Below, one piece after another: positions 1 through 13,100 of a stretch of 64,000 nucleotides of DNA. The position numbers and the translations under genes were made by a program. The notes under the pieces were generated by a model. The model searched no databases. It worked only from the letters and a program-made list of their open reading frames with translations, and was not told the DNA's origin. Location: NCBI GenBank assembly GCA_028564705.1, contig JAPXFQ010001795.1, forward strand, positions 310,001 through 374,000, given 5' to 3'. Positions within the stretch are counted from its first letter, which is position 1. Each line of letters begins with the position of its first letter. The DNA comes from Apricaphanius iberus. Its lineage: Eukaryota; Chordata; Actinopteri; Cyprinodontiformes; Aphaniidae.

Positions 1-1033
1 CACCTCTAAACCCCCAGTATTACTTTCTTAAAGAGATAGCTTTGAAGAAAAATGTTCCATATTCAACCTTTAAAAAAGTAACACTGCTTTATGGCCTCAG
101 TGGGTGAGACATCTTTTGCTCAATATAAACTTACATTTAGCAGGTGTTAATATTAAGTTTCTGTTTTTGTCAAAATGCATAAACAGTTCATAAAAATGAT
201 TCATAAATTAACTGTAATAATCAGTGTGTTGCAGAGGTAGGTATAAATGTTCTATTTTGTCATACTGCTGATTATGGCTTGCAGAGAATAAAAAACCACA
301 AATTCTGTCTTTCAGAAAATCAGACTGTTACCTAAGAATAATAATAACAGGAATACTCTTAACTATACTAGAGCATGTTTTTGTTTTCTGTCGTTTTGAC
401 TGACAGGGAAATTATTAAATTATAATATATTCATAGGTATTTATTTTCTTATTTATTTCACTTAATATTTCATCGAAATAAATTGAACACAGAAGTAGAT
501 TTAACCTTTTCGGCGACTGCCTATTTTTTCCGCGAGCGATCGGAATGAATTCTGCCAGGAAGTCACACCAGACAATCCGGTCAATTTATAAAATAAAAGC
601 AATTTTACCAAATAAAGTAGAGCGATTGACGAATGCGATCACATTTGTGGATCCAAACAGACAACAGAGATGATATAGAGAGCTCTCTTGTCAACTCGCA
701 CTGGGAAACAGGAAGAGAAAAGAGACTTAATAAATGTGAAAAGTAGTTAAACAAGTACGTCTATTTCAACGGCATATCAACACGATGACTGTCTACTACC
801 ACACACTCTCTCTCTGGCTGTGTGTGAGTGTCGACAACGGATACGATTCAGATGTCTGAAATCATTTATGATAACACACTGACAATTTCCAAGGACATAA
901 CCAAGCACTCTTATTTTGATTAGTGACATCAACTCACCATGTTTTATTCTCACAGATGTTTGGTAAGAATTACCTGATTTAACAGACTATGTTAATAGAT
1001 GGCAGGAAGACAGATCTATGCATTTTTACTCAC
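1..1033. other. nt5dc1 intron, no recognised feature
   Basis: AT-rich sequence 3' of the exon at 1034. I see no coding exon and no clear transposon ends. A simple TC run sits near 807-817. Confidence 0.5.
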
Positions 1034-1131
1034 CAAGGGTCCTGAAGGGCCTCTGGTGGGGCACCAAGGAAAAGAACCCAGGTTTTAGGGCGTTTGTGAT
1101 GATAACATCAAAAAGCTCCTCAAAATCCTTC
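1034..1131 (-). CDS. nt5dc1: nt5dc1 exon, most 3' exon in the window
   Basis: The 98-nt exon completes Gly and reads [20 protein letters not shown], then [12 protein letters not shown] plus one base. It matches human [21 protein letters not shown]...QRPFRTL. The acceptor is AATGTTACAG and the donor GTGAGT. The remaining C-terminal exons should lie left of base 1; none is seen in 1-1033. Confidence 0.95.
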
Positions 1132-4100
1132 CTGTAACATTCAGACAAACATCATGAGCTTTACTGAGACAGGCCAGTTGCTGTGGAGAGCACAATAAGG
1201 GTTTAAAACTAAACATTTTCCCCGGCCCACTGTCCTAAAAGAAAACACCTAGACAGAACTAGACAGTGTCTTCAAGGGAAAGTAGAAGCAAAGGTTTGGA
1301 GCAAAGCAATGCATCGTGAAAACTAATGTATTCCTACATCAGCATAGCTCCTATTGGGAAAGCAGTACTGTTGATTTCAACCTCAGGTTTAAATGAAGGC
1401 TTAGGAGCTGTGGTTACATGGAACTAAGGCTGGATATAGCTTAAAAATTAAATCTAATTTATTTTCATACCAAATCAAATTTCCAACTTTAATCGATTTT
1501 TTCCTACCTGTATTTTCATAAAAGTAAATTGTAATTGACAAAAAAAAAGCTGGTATGGCTTGGGTGGGTTGACATAACTGAGCTATGGAAGTCCAAATCT
1601 CATTTTCCAAATATTAAATATTCATAAACAGGAAATTCAATTAATCGATAAAACTGATTTATCCCCCAGCCCTACATGGAACCATAAAACTGTACTTCTG
1701 GGGTAAGCTTAGGTCTTTAAGGTTTGCAGTAAGATGCAGCAGGTTTTCTACAAGTCTGTTGTGAAGAGTGTTATCTCTTTAAAATACCTGTTAAAGAAAG
1801 TTCTGGTTCTGTTTTGGGATGACTGTGGAACATGAGATGATGATGCAAAGTGGGATTCTTTATAAAATTTAGAAATGATTATCTAGATTTTCTCTGAAGT
1901 TACTGGCAGCAATTAACTAGTTGAGCTGATACTGCAAAAATGATCCCCTTTAAAAACACTTAGAAGTGACTATTTTAATAGTTCAAACACAGCTTAATAT
2001 ACATTACTACTTACAATGGAAACCATGGAAGGTAACCTCTACAATGTTCCTCAACTTTGCTCTAAGGGTGACCGCAAATCAACACCAAGGAAAATGAATG
2101 ACGCGTCTTGATTGCCGGCCAACAGCGCGTCAAGTAGCATTGTTTTCAGGTGCTTCGGCTTCCTGAGCTGTAATTCTTTTGGAAGATTTTAAATATGCTC
2201 CTTGGGGAGAAGGGGGGGGGGTAATTCGGTGTTATGTTTCACAGAAAAATCTGTGAATATGTAGGTTCTACAAACCAAAAGACACATCCCACTTCGTAGA
2301 ATAACAAAGTCACCAAAACTGTGTCTACAGAACACAGAGCTACATGTCTAGAAGGATACTGTTGAACAGCAGGTCCCTCTGTCCCACAGATGTCTCCACA
2401 ATAAGTTGTTCTTCATGTCATGCCGTTACTTCCTAACCCTATCTCAGCGACATGATGAGTTGTAAAGATAACGGAGCATCCAGATTAGAGGCTATATCGG
2501 TCGGATTAGGCACCTGTGTGGCCAGCTGCAGCCACTACTTGACTGAAGGAAGGACCCCCACACACTCAGAACCACTGAGCCTGCCAACTCATGTTCTACT
2601 CTTAAATTCGGTGTTTAATCTTTGGCTGCACTATTTTATTTATATGTATTTTAGATTGTATTATTTACTACCATGTGGTAATGTACTTTTCTTTGTGCTA
2701 ATTTTTCTTTGATACTTGAAGTCAAGATTTGACCTCAACCAGCTATTTGCACCATTATTCTGGTTACTCTTTGAATCTGTTTAATTTTGCATTGTTCTTT
2801 ACCCATTTGCACTCAGGTTACTGTTTTGAGTTTGTTATTACATTTTACAACTTATATTTGAAGTCCAGAAAGTTTTATTTACTTTTTAATTTATTTTGCA
2901 CACAGTGAGTGTTCAATTGTCTTTCACCATCGACGTCCATAAAAAGCATATATATCGGCCTTGGATATCGGCCTTGATATCAGATATCGGCCATGAGTAA
3001 CAAAATAAAAATAAAATCGGTATCTGCCTTTACAAAACCCATAAAGGTCGGCCTTTAATCCAGATGGGCTTCTCAGTCATTTCCAACTTTAATCTTCCAG
3101 AACATGTGATTTCGATCTCAGTTTCTACACAGCTACTTTTTTTTCCTTATTCCAACAGTAGCCCAAAAATGCCTTTAGAAAACAAAAGGTATTATGACAT
3201 GTTAAATATTGCTGGAGATATTTCTTATTGGAATTAAACTGAAAATACTCTAAATCCAATTGGATACAGCTGACTAAAGAAGCTTGGCTCTTAAATAAAG
3301 ACTTCTATTCCTTCTTCAGAAAAAAACAAAGAGCAGCTTCTCTGGACATGTTGCTGGCCATGCGTCTTCATGCTGTGCTGCTCTGGCCGAGCGCCGTTAT
3401 TTCAGACACCATCTGTCGCCATCACTCAGCTGCTTCACCATGCTATGGGACAGGACCTACTTTATCATTTAAATGATTTCTCAACATTAAACTTACCCAA
3501 CACTCATTTAAAAATAAGGATGATGTACTTCATCACAGTTTCTGAGTTATTCAGCTAAACAGCAGGAAAAACAGGAAGTACCTTTCAGCAGAGGAACCCA
3601 ATCTAAACAACACAAACCTCCCCCTTGGGACGTAAACCTGGGTTTATTTCCAATGGAGCTATCGCTACAGAAATCTGCATCCTCTGTCTGCGTTAAGTAG
3701 CGACTGCTACATGAACAGCAAATACACATATACATGAGATGTTTATTAAACTCAAACAAAATGTACATCAAAGAACATGTGTTGATAGACTGAAAAGGTT
3801 TAACGCATTTAATGAACAAAGAAAATCTTTAATTGTTCTGTATCTGTGAATCAGGAATATGAGGGAAAATTCAGTCAGAATTTTTTCTGAACTGAGTGTA
3901 AAGGATCATCAGTTTGTTGATGGAAATGGACTAAACTTGTATAGCCATTTTCTGTACGAACTGACCACTCAAAGTGCTTTACCCTGGAGTCACCTCCACA
4001 CATCCATACAGTGATACACAGAAGCCCAGGGACACATTGACATGTGACAGGCGGAAGCTGGAAACAAACCTACAACCCTTTGATTACAAACTAACTACCT

Positions 4101-7100
4101 AACAAGCCACAGTACCCCATGATGTCCATCCACCATTTTCAAAGCCATTTTTCCTGTCAAACAACAGGAAGATGTAAAAAACTGAGTAAATGGAAACTCA
4201 ACAAAAAAAAACAGAAAATGACGAGCCAGCACAAAGTCATATAAAACATGACGTTGACACACTCCAGAGCTCCAGGGTCAGTATTACTCCAGGGAATTGA
4301 TGGTAAAATTGAAAGTAGAGCTTCAGTCTCTTACCCCAGGATGTATTCACAGATGAGCCTGCAGTAGTCGCTGTGGGAGCTGGTGATGAGGATGAGAACC
4401 TTCCCAGCGGTTTTCATGCTGCGCAGCCAGGTCTTCACAGAGTCTGAGCAGGGCTGCAAATAAAAGGCTGGATCCCTCTTTATGCTGGGAAAATAAGTTC
4501 CTGCGTCCGCTGAAAAATAAACAAAAAAACAACCACAAATTAAGTAAGATGGAACAAAAGGGCACCGGCAAGTTTTAACAATCAAACTTTCCTGTTTTCC
4601 ATTAAGCAACTGAGACTGCGTCACCCTCTGAAAAGAATCCAAAAGTTCAAAATGAGAAGCGGGTCTTTGTGTTTTCTCTTTCTCTGATGTAAGCTTCAGC
4701 GTACCTGTATACCTCCCACACAGTATAGGCTGTTACACATTATGTACTGAGAATTTCATACAGGAGCTGTGTGTTTTGGTTCTGGTCGTAGAACAGCGGA
4801 GCAGATTGTTACCTCGGTGAAGTGTCAGAGGGAGTCACAGAGGTTTGAACCATTTGGTCTAGTAGGAATCAGGAGAAAGCTCACAACTATGTCTCTAAAG
4901 GCACTTTGGGGTTCTACGGATTCTTTTACGGACCAACCCATCCCTGTGGAACAAGGGCTGTGTCCACATTGTTGGCACAAGTCCATCTTATTCTCTTTGA
5001 GACTCCGCCCCATTTTAACCAACGCATAGTAATGGATACCAGGGCGTCTGGTTTGTAAAGGTCAGGGTAGAGATGGACAACTCAAAATTTATCACATTAT
5101 TTTGTGGTTAGCGTTGTAACAATACCACTTTTTTCAAACCGATACTATCTGAGCACTTGCAGATACGGAGTATTTTTGCTGATACTTTTACCACAAAATA
5201 CAATACAAAGACTTGGACGACAGGTTTTATTTTATTTTTCTTACTTCAAATGATGATGAATTAGATAAAAAAATATTAATTAAAGTCACCACAAAAAAAA
5301 TGAAGTGAAAAATAAACATTTTCTGTGAAATGATTGCAGAGTTTTAAGTATCGGTTCCTGGTAGAGATGTTCTGATACCAGTTTTTTCTGTCCGATACCG
5401 ATTCCAATACTTGAGCTTTAGGTATCTGCTGATACAGAGTACTGATCTGACTGTGTTGGTTGCTGTTTGTATCCTTCAAAAGAACTAAACTCGGCTTGCT
5501 CTTTCATATGATGCCAAGCCAAATGCTTTATAAGCTTGACACTATTATATTTAATGCCATTTGTACCACCTCTGGATTTGCATTCTAGCAACGTGAAACA
5601 ACCACCATCATTATCACTGCCTGTGTCAGTATGTGGTAGGCTCGGCCAGGTAAAAAAATCATTGCTGGTATTGGATTGATGCGATACGATACCTTCTCTT
5701 TTTCCAGTACCGGCAAGTATTTCTGATTCTGTTATGGGCCCAACCCTAGTTCATGGTATTGGTTAACTTAAACCAGTACAAGTACATTAGTACAATATCA
5801 GCACTGATAACAGTATCGGTGAATCCCTACTTGTGTTCATGGTTTAAAAAAAAAAAGTATTTGCAGCTTCTTTTCAGCCTTTGTTAGGACACTGTAACGC
5901 TGTAACTGAATGTAGTTTATTTCCCTGAAAAATAATACCCGCTTCAAAACAGGCTTCATTACAACATTACTTCATCACTAAACTCCAAATGGTATATGCA
6001 TGCATTCTATGTTTTTGTACAAATACTGTACAAATACTCTCTGTACCAAAAGAGGAGATTTTTTTTTTTTTAACTCCACAGGGCTTTCAGGCATCATTAA
6101 TTAGAATTTCTCACCGTCAGGATGAATCAAAGTTCTTCTCATGATCAGACGATTTGCTAACAGCCCATGGCTAAGTCAGGATCTCATCCTTGCTTTTAGT
6201 GAACAATACATCTTCAGTTTTGTCTAAGTTAAAAAAAAAAATCCCACAGGACATGAACATGCCATAGAGCGCCAATGTTTTGACAACCTCAAAGCTAATT
6301 CCCTTCACTTCCTCTCATAATACCACTTATAGTAGCAGCAGAATCCCATCAAACAGTTCATACAGAAACACCAATGTTAATGAACGTATTATTTGTGGTC
6401 AAACTCTGAAAGCAGAGAGAGGAAGATGAGAGGAAGAAGAGGAATCAGAAGTAAAAGTGCTAATGGATTAGAACGGGGTGAAGAGGTCCGTCCTTCTGAG
6501 GAAGCTCAGACTGGAATAACAGCCTTCGGCCACCAACAAACCGTCTAACATGGGGGAGACACGTGGCGTAGTAGTTAGTTGGCTGCCCCATGTGTGGAGG
6601 CCAGCTTTCCCCAGTTCCAGTCCCGTCCTGTCCACTTTTAAATAAAAACCACTGTGGCCCAAAAAACATTTAACATGACATATGCTACTCTGGATCATCT
6701 TTACGCTCTGACCAGGAACAGAAACTAGGTTAGAAACTACGGAAGTTCTGCCTTGGATGATGACACGTAAATCATTTCAATCAGGGAAGATTGTATTTAA
6801 CATTCCAAGCTTTTCTTCTACCTGCTAGCTGGCACACAAACATCTTGGGAAAACATTATTATCCCAAAAATTGGAGCAAAAATCAAGCTTAACATCCATC
6901 AGTGGGAATGTTGCTGCCTTTAGAAACAGAAAGTTGAGCTCTGTTGGCCAGCACTGTTTTTTTCTAGGTGAAGAAGATGAATCGTATGTGAGAAGTGCTG
7001 CGTCTTCCTTCACAAGGAGAAGAAAAAAAGCCTTTGTAAAAGCTGTAGGGTTTGTATTCCGGAGCAGAGAAGTTTACCTAGCCAGAACACAGCAGCTTCT

Positions 7101-10100
7101 CAGGAACATCACCGTCTGCTTAAAGTGACAAACACAAATGTTTCAAATCCTGCTAATTTGGGTTCTTCTGACCTGACTCAACAGCAGGTGGTTCTGATGT
7201 TTTCCCGTTAGAAAGCTACATAAACCCATTGAAAACTCCCATTGACATCTGCAGTATCAACACAAGCCTAATTTTCTAAGGACACAATAAATGTGCAGTT
7301 TTTCCTCTGCTCTAGAAGGGAAACACTCCAGTTATCTGTCCCTCATGAAGGACAGTGAAGGTAGAGATAACTGGGTGTAGGCAACAGCAGGAAACACTAC
7401 ATATGCACAAAACAGTGATGTTGGTTTGGAAGACATACTTATTAGATTTTACTAGCAAATCCCTCAAATTCATAAAAAGATTAATATTGTAGTGTTGACT
7501 TTCCTTTTATAAATATTCTCGAACATGCTGGGTATAAACTTCCTTACCACAGAACAGGGTTTCTGTCATTCAGTTTTATATTCAGACATATTCATAGCTA
7601 TAAGCTGCTGCTGTGATAAAATAGTATTATTAACAAAGCTATACAAAGAACTCTACAGAAACAACTGAGTCTGAATCAAGAAGAAGCTTTTTCACACAGA
7701 GTTCCAGATGCTTTGTGTCGTCTTTGGTTTACTTAGAGGTTATTTTATTTCACATCAGTATTTGAAACAAATACAAATTTGTCTACCTTTGAAAGTACTC
7801 TGTGGTGTTAAATAATAACCAAAGAGACGCCAGGTGCTAAAAAAGCCTTAAAGAGGCCAACACTCTTCTAGATTCCTTTCGCTACATTACATTTGCTCTA
7901 ATCAAGTCAGGATTACAGGAGTCTTGTGTACATCTTTTATTGCAACTGTATATTAAAACTTGCTCAGTTGTTTTGTCAGGCGGTTGAGAATAAAAATGCG
8001 CACATGCTGCCCTCTGGAGGAAGAAGACAGAAGTATTTCAAGCAATGTAAAAAGGTGGAGGGAGCTTTGAGACCAACAATAGAGGGTTCCAACCAGAAGG
8101 GGACGACAAACACAAACAAGCAGAGCTTTGTGTTCCCATTCAGAGACCCCTGCTCCCACAAAGGAAAAGAACTGAATGATGTAAATAAATATTTCACATG
8201 TAAATACCTGACAGTAAACACATTTTCGTCTAGTATTTAATGCCCTCCACAGACAATTAGATTTTCAGTTTAAACAAAAAAGTGGGTCAAGCCAGAGACT
8301 GACCCTGAGTTTAAGTTTGGTTCCCATTCTGAGAGCCTGTCCTGCCTCATTACGTACAGCCAGGGAGGTCAGCTGAAAGGAGTCTCCGAGCATCAAATCC
8401 CACATGGCACAAAGTATAATGGTCTAAACAAAAACTGAGCTCACAGGGTCCCAGATCAGAACATTTATTCTGCAGTGAGAATGTACCACCCACTTAGACG
8501 ACATTAAGGTGCAAGCAGGGTACAAAAAAGTTATTGCAATTCAGATGAGAAACCTAAACACGTAGCTTCCTGCTTTCACAATCTACTGCTTCCTCATTTA
8601 TATTTAAAAAAATAATTCAGACGAGCAAAGAAATACTTGCAGGGAATTCAAAACGGATTTTCTTCATTACCATGTTTGATCTAAAACCGCTACTTGTTCA
8701 GTTTCATGAATACATTAGATTTCAAAGATCATGGGTCGTCTTAATTAAATATTTCCTGTATGAGACCGTTTTTTTAAAGGGTAAAGGAAAAATCCAAAGG
8801 CCATAAGTCATTTTGACAGATTGCAATTCCCAACTCTGACCACTTGGTGTAGAGGCACAGACCCTCCCAACTTTATGTACAGAGTAATGCACCACATTGA
8901 AGAGTTACAGAGGATGCGTCTGTGACAGCACCACAGGTTGGTGCAGCTACACCACCGATGCAGTTGGAGCGGATGCTGCAGGATTTCCTCCCACTGAAGC
9001 GCTCAGGAAAGCCCGAGTTCAGACAGACTTGCCAATTTCTGTTTGCTTCAACCGGAGAAATGTTCCAGATTTTAAAACTTTGCCTGAAGTAGCACTTGTA
9101 ATTCCAGTTACCACTGTGGCAAAAGAGCACTGTGGAGCATGCAGAACAGGAGGAAGTTGTGAAAGTCTCAGGGCACAGCAGGTGAAACGTAACCAGTTAT
9201 AGCCGCAACAGGCGTCCGATGGAATGATGAGGATTCTCTGTTCAGTTTTTTTCTCTCTAATTTAATATTTAAAATGAATAAAAATCAAATACTAGTGAAT
9301 ATGTCATTAATATCACTTTAAAAATTGCTGGGTTAAAATAGATGACTGGATTGTTTTGACCTTGACCAATGATAAAACATTCTAACACAACCTCTAGTCT
9401 AGACGGTTAAACGTCTGAAAGCACGCAATTACATATTGAAAGAAACAGCCTTACTGCTTCCAGTTATGATGCCAGGGTGTGATGAAGATGAATTTTAGAG
9501 GTTTGCGAAAGAAAGAGTAAAAGGAAAGGCTTCAAAAATGTTATGGTGTTTGATGTGAAAACGAAAAGAGCTGAAGATTTAATGATCATCATTCAGAGGG
9601 AAGAAAATAGACAGAATTTGAAAAACAAAGTTAAAGAGGCAAGACTCAGAAGGCCAGGACATGTTCTCTACCGAGCCCTAAAAGAGAGAGGGGAAAATGT
9701 GGATGAATTTCAAAACAAGGCCACCTAAGAGATTGTGTTCCTCCACAGAGCATAATATTAGACCTAAGGTGATCTTTGATCCCTCTAGGACATATATACT
9801 CATCCTAACACTGTAGTTGTAACCCAAACCAAGGAATAATTTCATTAGAAATGTGAAAGATAAATGTGACAAGTCTACAGGGAGCATAAGTCTTCCCCCC
9901 TTCCTGTAGGGAGCATAATGCTGCATTCCATTTGTCTCGGATACTGGGGTGTTCCCGTTTGTGTCACTACACTCCGAGTCGGAAAGAACATGGACGCTTT
10001 GAGGGCAGCAGCTGTCATTTTATTTATTGTTAACCACTTAACATGTTCAGCAGACCAGCATGAAAAATGAAGCACAGCAGTATAAATTCTTGACCGGATT

Positions 10101-13100
10101 AAAGCGGAAATGTAGTCAAGTGTGTAAGAGCATTTAAAATCGACTTTGAAATGACCAACATAGTACAAATAAAAAGAAAATACATCTCAACTACAGGTGC
10201 AGCCATCTTTGTTTCCGAGCTGCCCGCTCTAGTTGGTCTACAATCAGAGATCAGAGTTGTAGCTCAAAATTTCCGACCTAATGGGGGCGTGTCACGGTGA
10301 AATCATGTGAGACAACTGCAAGATTTTTGACTTTCCGACTCAGAAAGGGTTAACCTCCCCTTCCTGTCGGCCCCCTGGCCACAAAAATAATGAATGGAAG
10401 TTTGTTGTCAAGGGATTTGGAATTTATTTGATTGTTAAAATTCGCAATTAAAGCGTCTACAAATCAGAAGTCGCATATGTGACGTCATGCAGCTAGCGCA
10501 AACTCCATTTTTCATCCTGGAGGCTACGACCCTCGCGCTCCTTCTTCTTCTGCAGCTGTAGTCCGCTAAACGTTTTTACACAAAACCTAAAGTAACTTTT
10601 GCTGCCGGTCAAAAAATCAGCGTTTTCTCTGCATCAAAATTTGTATTTAAAATTCACGGACATCATATGTTCGATCCACGGCGCATTTCTAACCGGATCA
10701 GAAAATAACTTTTATCCCTCCATTGACTCTCATTAATTTTTTGGGGGGCAGTAGGGGACATGACTTAGGCACCCCATACTTGTTGGTCAAAAATTTTATA
10801 AATTGGTTTTCAGCCAAATTCAATTTCTGATTTTAATTGATTTTTTTCTACTGGTTTTGCTAGTTACAAACAATATTTTTTGAAAACCAGCTTTTATTTT
10901 AATCCTCCTTTTCCTGGGCTGACCTAAATTCAAAGTCCAACTAAAGACAAGCTGTAAAGTATTCTTGTAAAACAAGATGGTAGGGTCCTGGTCCAGCTGA
11001 TATTACTCTTAGCCATGGAAGTCCAAGTAATGAATTGGTTAAAAAAATCTAAACTTTCCAAAACTGTAATCTTTAAAAACAGAAAAATTGATTAATTGAT
11101 AAATCACCCAGCCCTAGGAACCAGAAAAAAACACTGGAAAGAATTAATTATATTTGCTGTCCTCAACACCAAATTTTTTAATCTGTTGTTGGAGGTAAAC
11201 CAATAAGGTTAAGAGTTTTTTTTCAGTATTAAAATAACTGCCAACAGCAGGTGTTAATCCTGTTATCTGATGACTATTACGGGATTTAAAGAGGAACTCT
11301 AAAGCCCAGTTTATGCTTCTCCTACAGCAAATTTGCACTCAGACGCAGACGTACTGACAGAGACGTTTTCTGTTTATAGTTCTCCGCTCTTCAACTCCAT
11401 TCTCTACTGTTTTGTTCAGCGTTGCTCAACCAGGACAGCAGGGGGTGATACGTTTTCATGCCTTCTCCGCCTACTATCACACAGCACTGCTTCTGCTTTT
11501 TTCTAGGCTTGTGAACGCATTTCTTCCTCAAGGAGCAATGAACGACAGAAAGTAAGTCTTGATTAAGCTGTGAAGCTTTTTACTAGACGTGCAGATTGTA
11601 GAATACTCTAGAAACACATGGAAACAAACACAGCAGCCGTTTTTTGTTGTTTTCCTACACATCCTTGTGTTCAAAAATCCCTAAAGGAACAGATTAGAAA
11701 AATTATCCTTTCAATATAAAGCATATAGTTTCCAAATGCTGCATTAACTACTGATTACAGCGACTATAGAGCCCCGTTCTGTTGAAACGATCTATGGCTG
11801 TTGCTGAACTGACCAATCACAGGCATGCGCTCTCTGTTGACGGAGACGGATAGTTAAATTCGGGCCTCTACACTGTGCGTCCTTGTGTAGGTGACAGAGA
11901 GCCCTTGCGTTGACGGATAATGGCGTTGCGTCAATCCGTCTCCGTCAAAACGCAGAAGCATAAACTAGGCTCAAGAGTTCAGAATGACTTCTTGTTGCTT
12001 CCAGTGGTAACAAGAAAATGTTAATCTGCAGGAAGTAGGTATGGCCATACAGTGAGGCAACAAGTGTTAAATATAATTTAACTGTATTGCATTGATTACA
12101 TCAGAAGAACACGTGAATAACACAGCTGGGAGTACATACCTCTGGCATCCTATCAGGTCAGAGTGCTCAACAACCAAGGTTTCCCACCTCACCATCAGAG
12201 GTGACCTAAAGTCCCACTCCATGACTTTCCACACCATGATGCCGGGCATAATATTTGTTCCCCTGGGCACAACATTTGCTGGATAAGTTTTCTACTTCCA
12301 CTATGCAGTATAAAGTAACGCAGAACCAAAATTTATTGGTGGATGTCATTTGCCTATACTCATCATTAGTCCAGGCTTCCTGGTTACCACATCACCAAAC
12401 ACACTGTTGTCTGTGCAGTGAACTTTCTGCAAACCACATGGGGCAATGAACCAATAGCTTAGCTGATAAAGTGTGGGTACCACTGTCAAGTGTGGGTGCC
12501 ACTTTTTCAAGATCTAGTTACAAGGTACTAGGAAAGCCAGCAACCCATCTTTGAGACAACACTCTCAAACTCATTCCAGTGGATTTCTATATGCACCAAC
12601 CACATGCCAGGTAATTGCAACATTTGCCTCATCCTCAAGTGAACCAAAGTTGCAATGCCAAGCAAATTCAATCAATTGTAATGCTCTCTAATGATTCTAC
12701 AAGACCGGCGTCTGCAGCTGAGGATCGGACCGCCAAGGTCCCCGCCGTCTGCCACCGCCCAGCCTACATTGCAGCCGACCCATATGGCCCCTCCCACAGG
12801 TATTAACCCATGGGCAGGGGTGCCCATGTTGCCTTTTAGGGCTCAGCCCAGCCGGGCCCCATGGGTAAAGGCCACCAGGCGCTCGCCAACATGCCCCACC
12901 CACAGGCCTGGCTACAGAGAGGGCCCCTGGGGAGCCGCGTCAGGGCGAGGGAACCCTGAGTCCAAAAGTTCTGCTCGTTGTAGGGGTCTTTGGGGTGAAC
13001 TTTGTCTGATCCTCACCTAGGACCAGTGGATGGACTATGTCTCTAAGCTAGCGTGGGAATGTCTCAGTTCCTCGCGAGGAGTGGCTGGGGAAAGGGAACA

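Noticed and set aside
6460..6698. Overlapping minus-strand open frames
   Set aside because: They lie over the tRNA-derived SINE and show no protein family.
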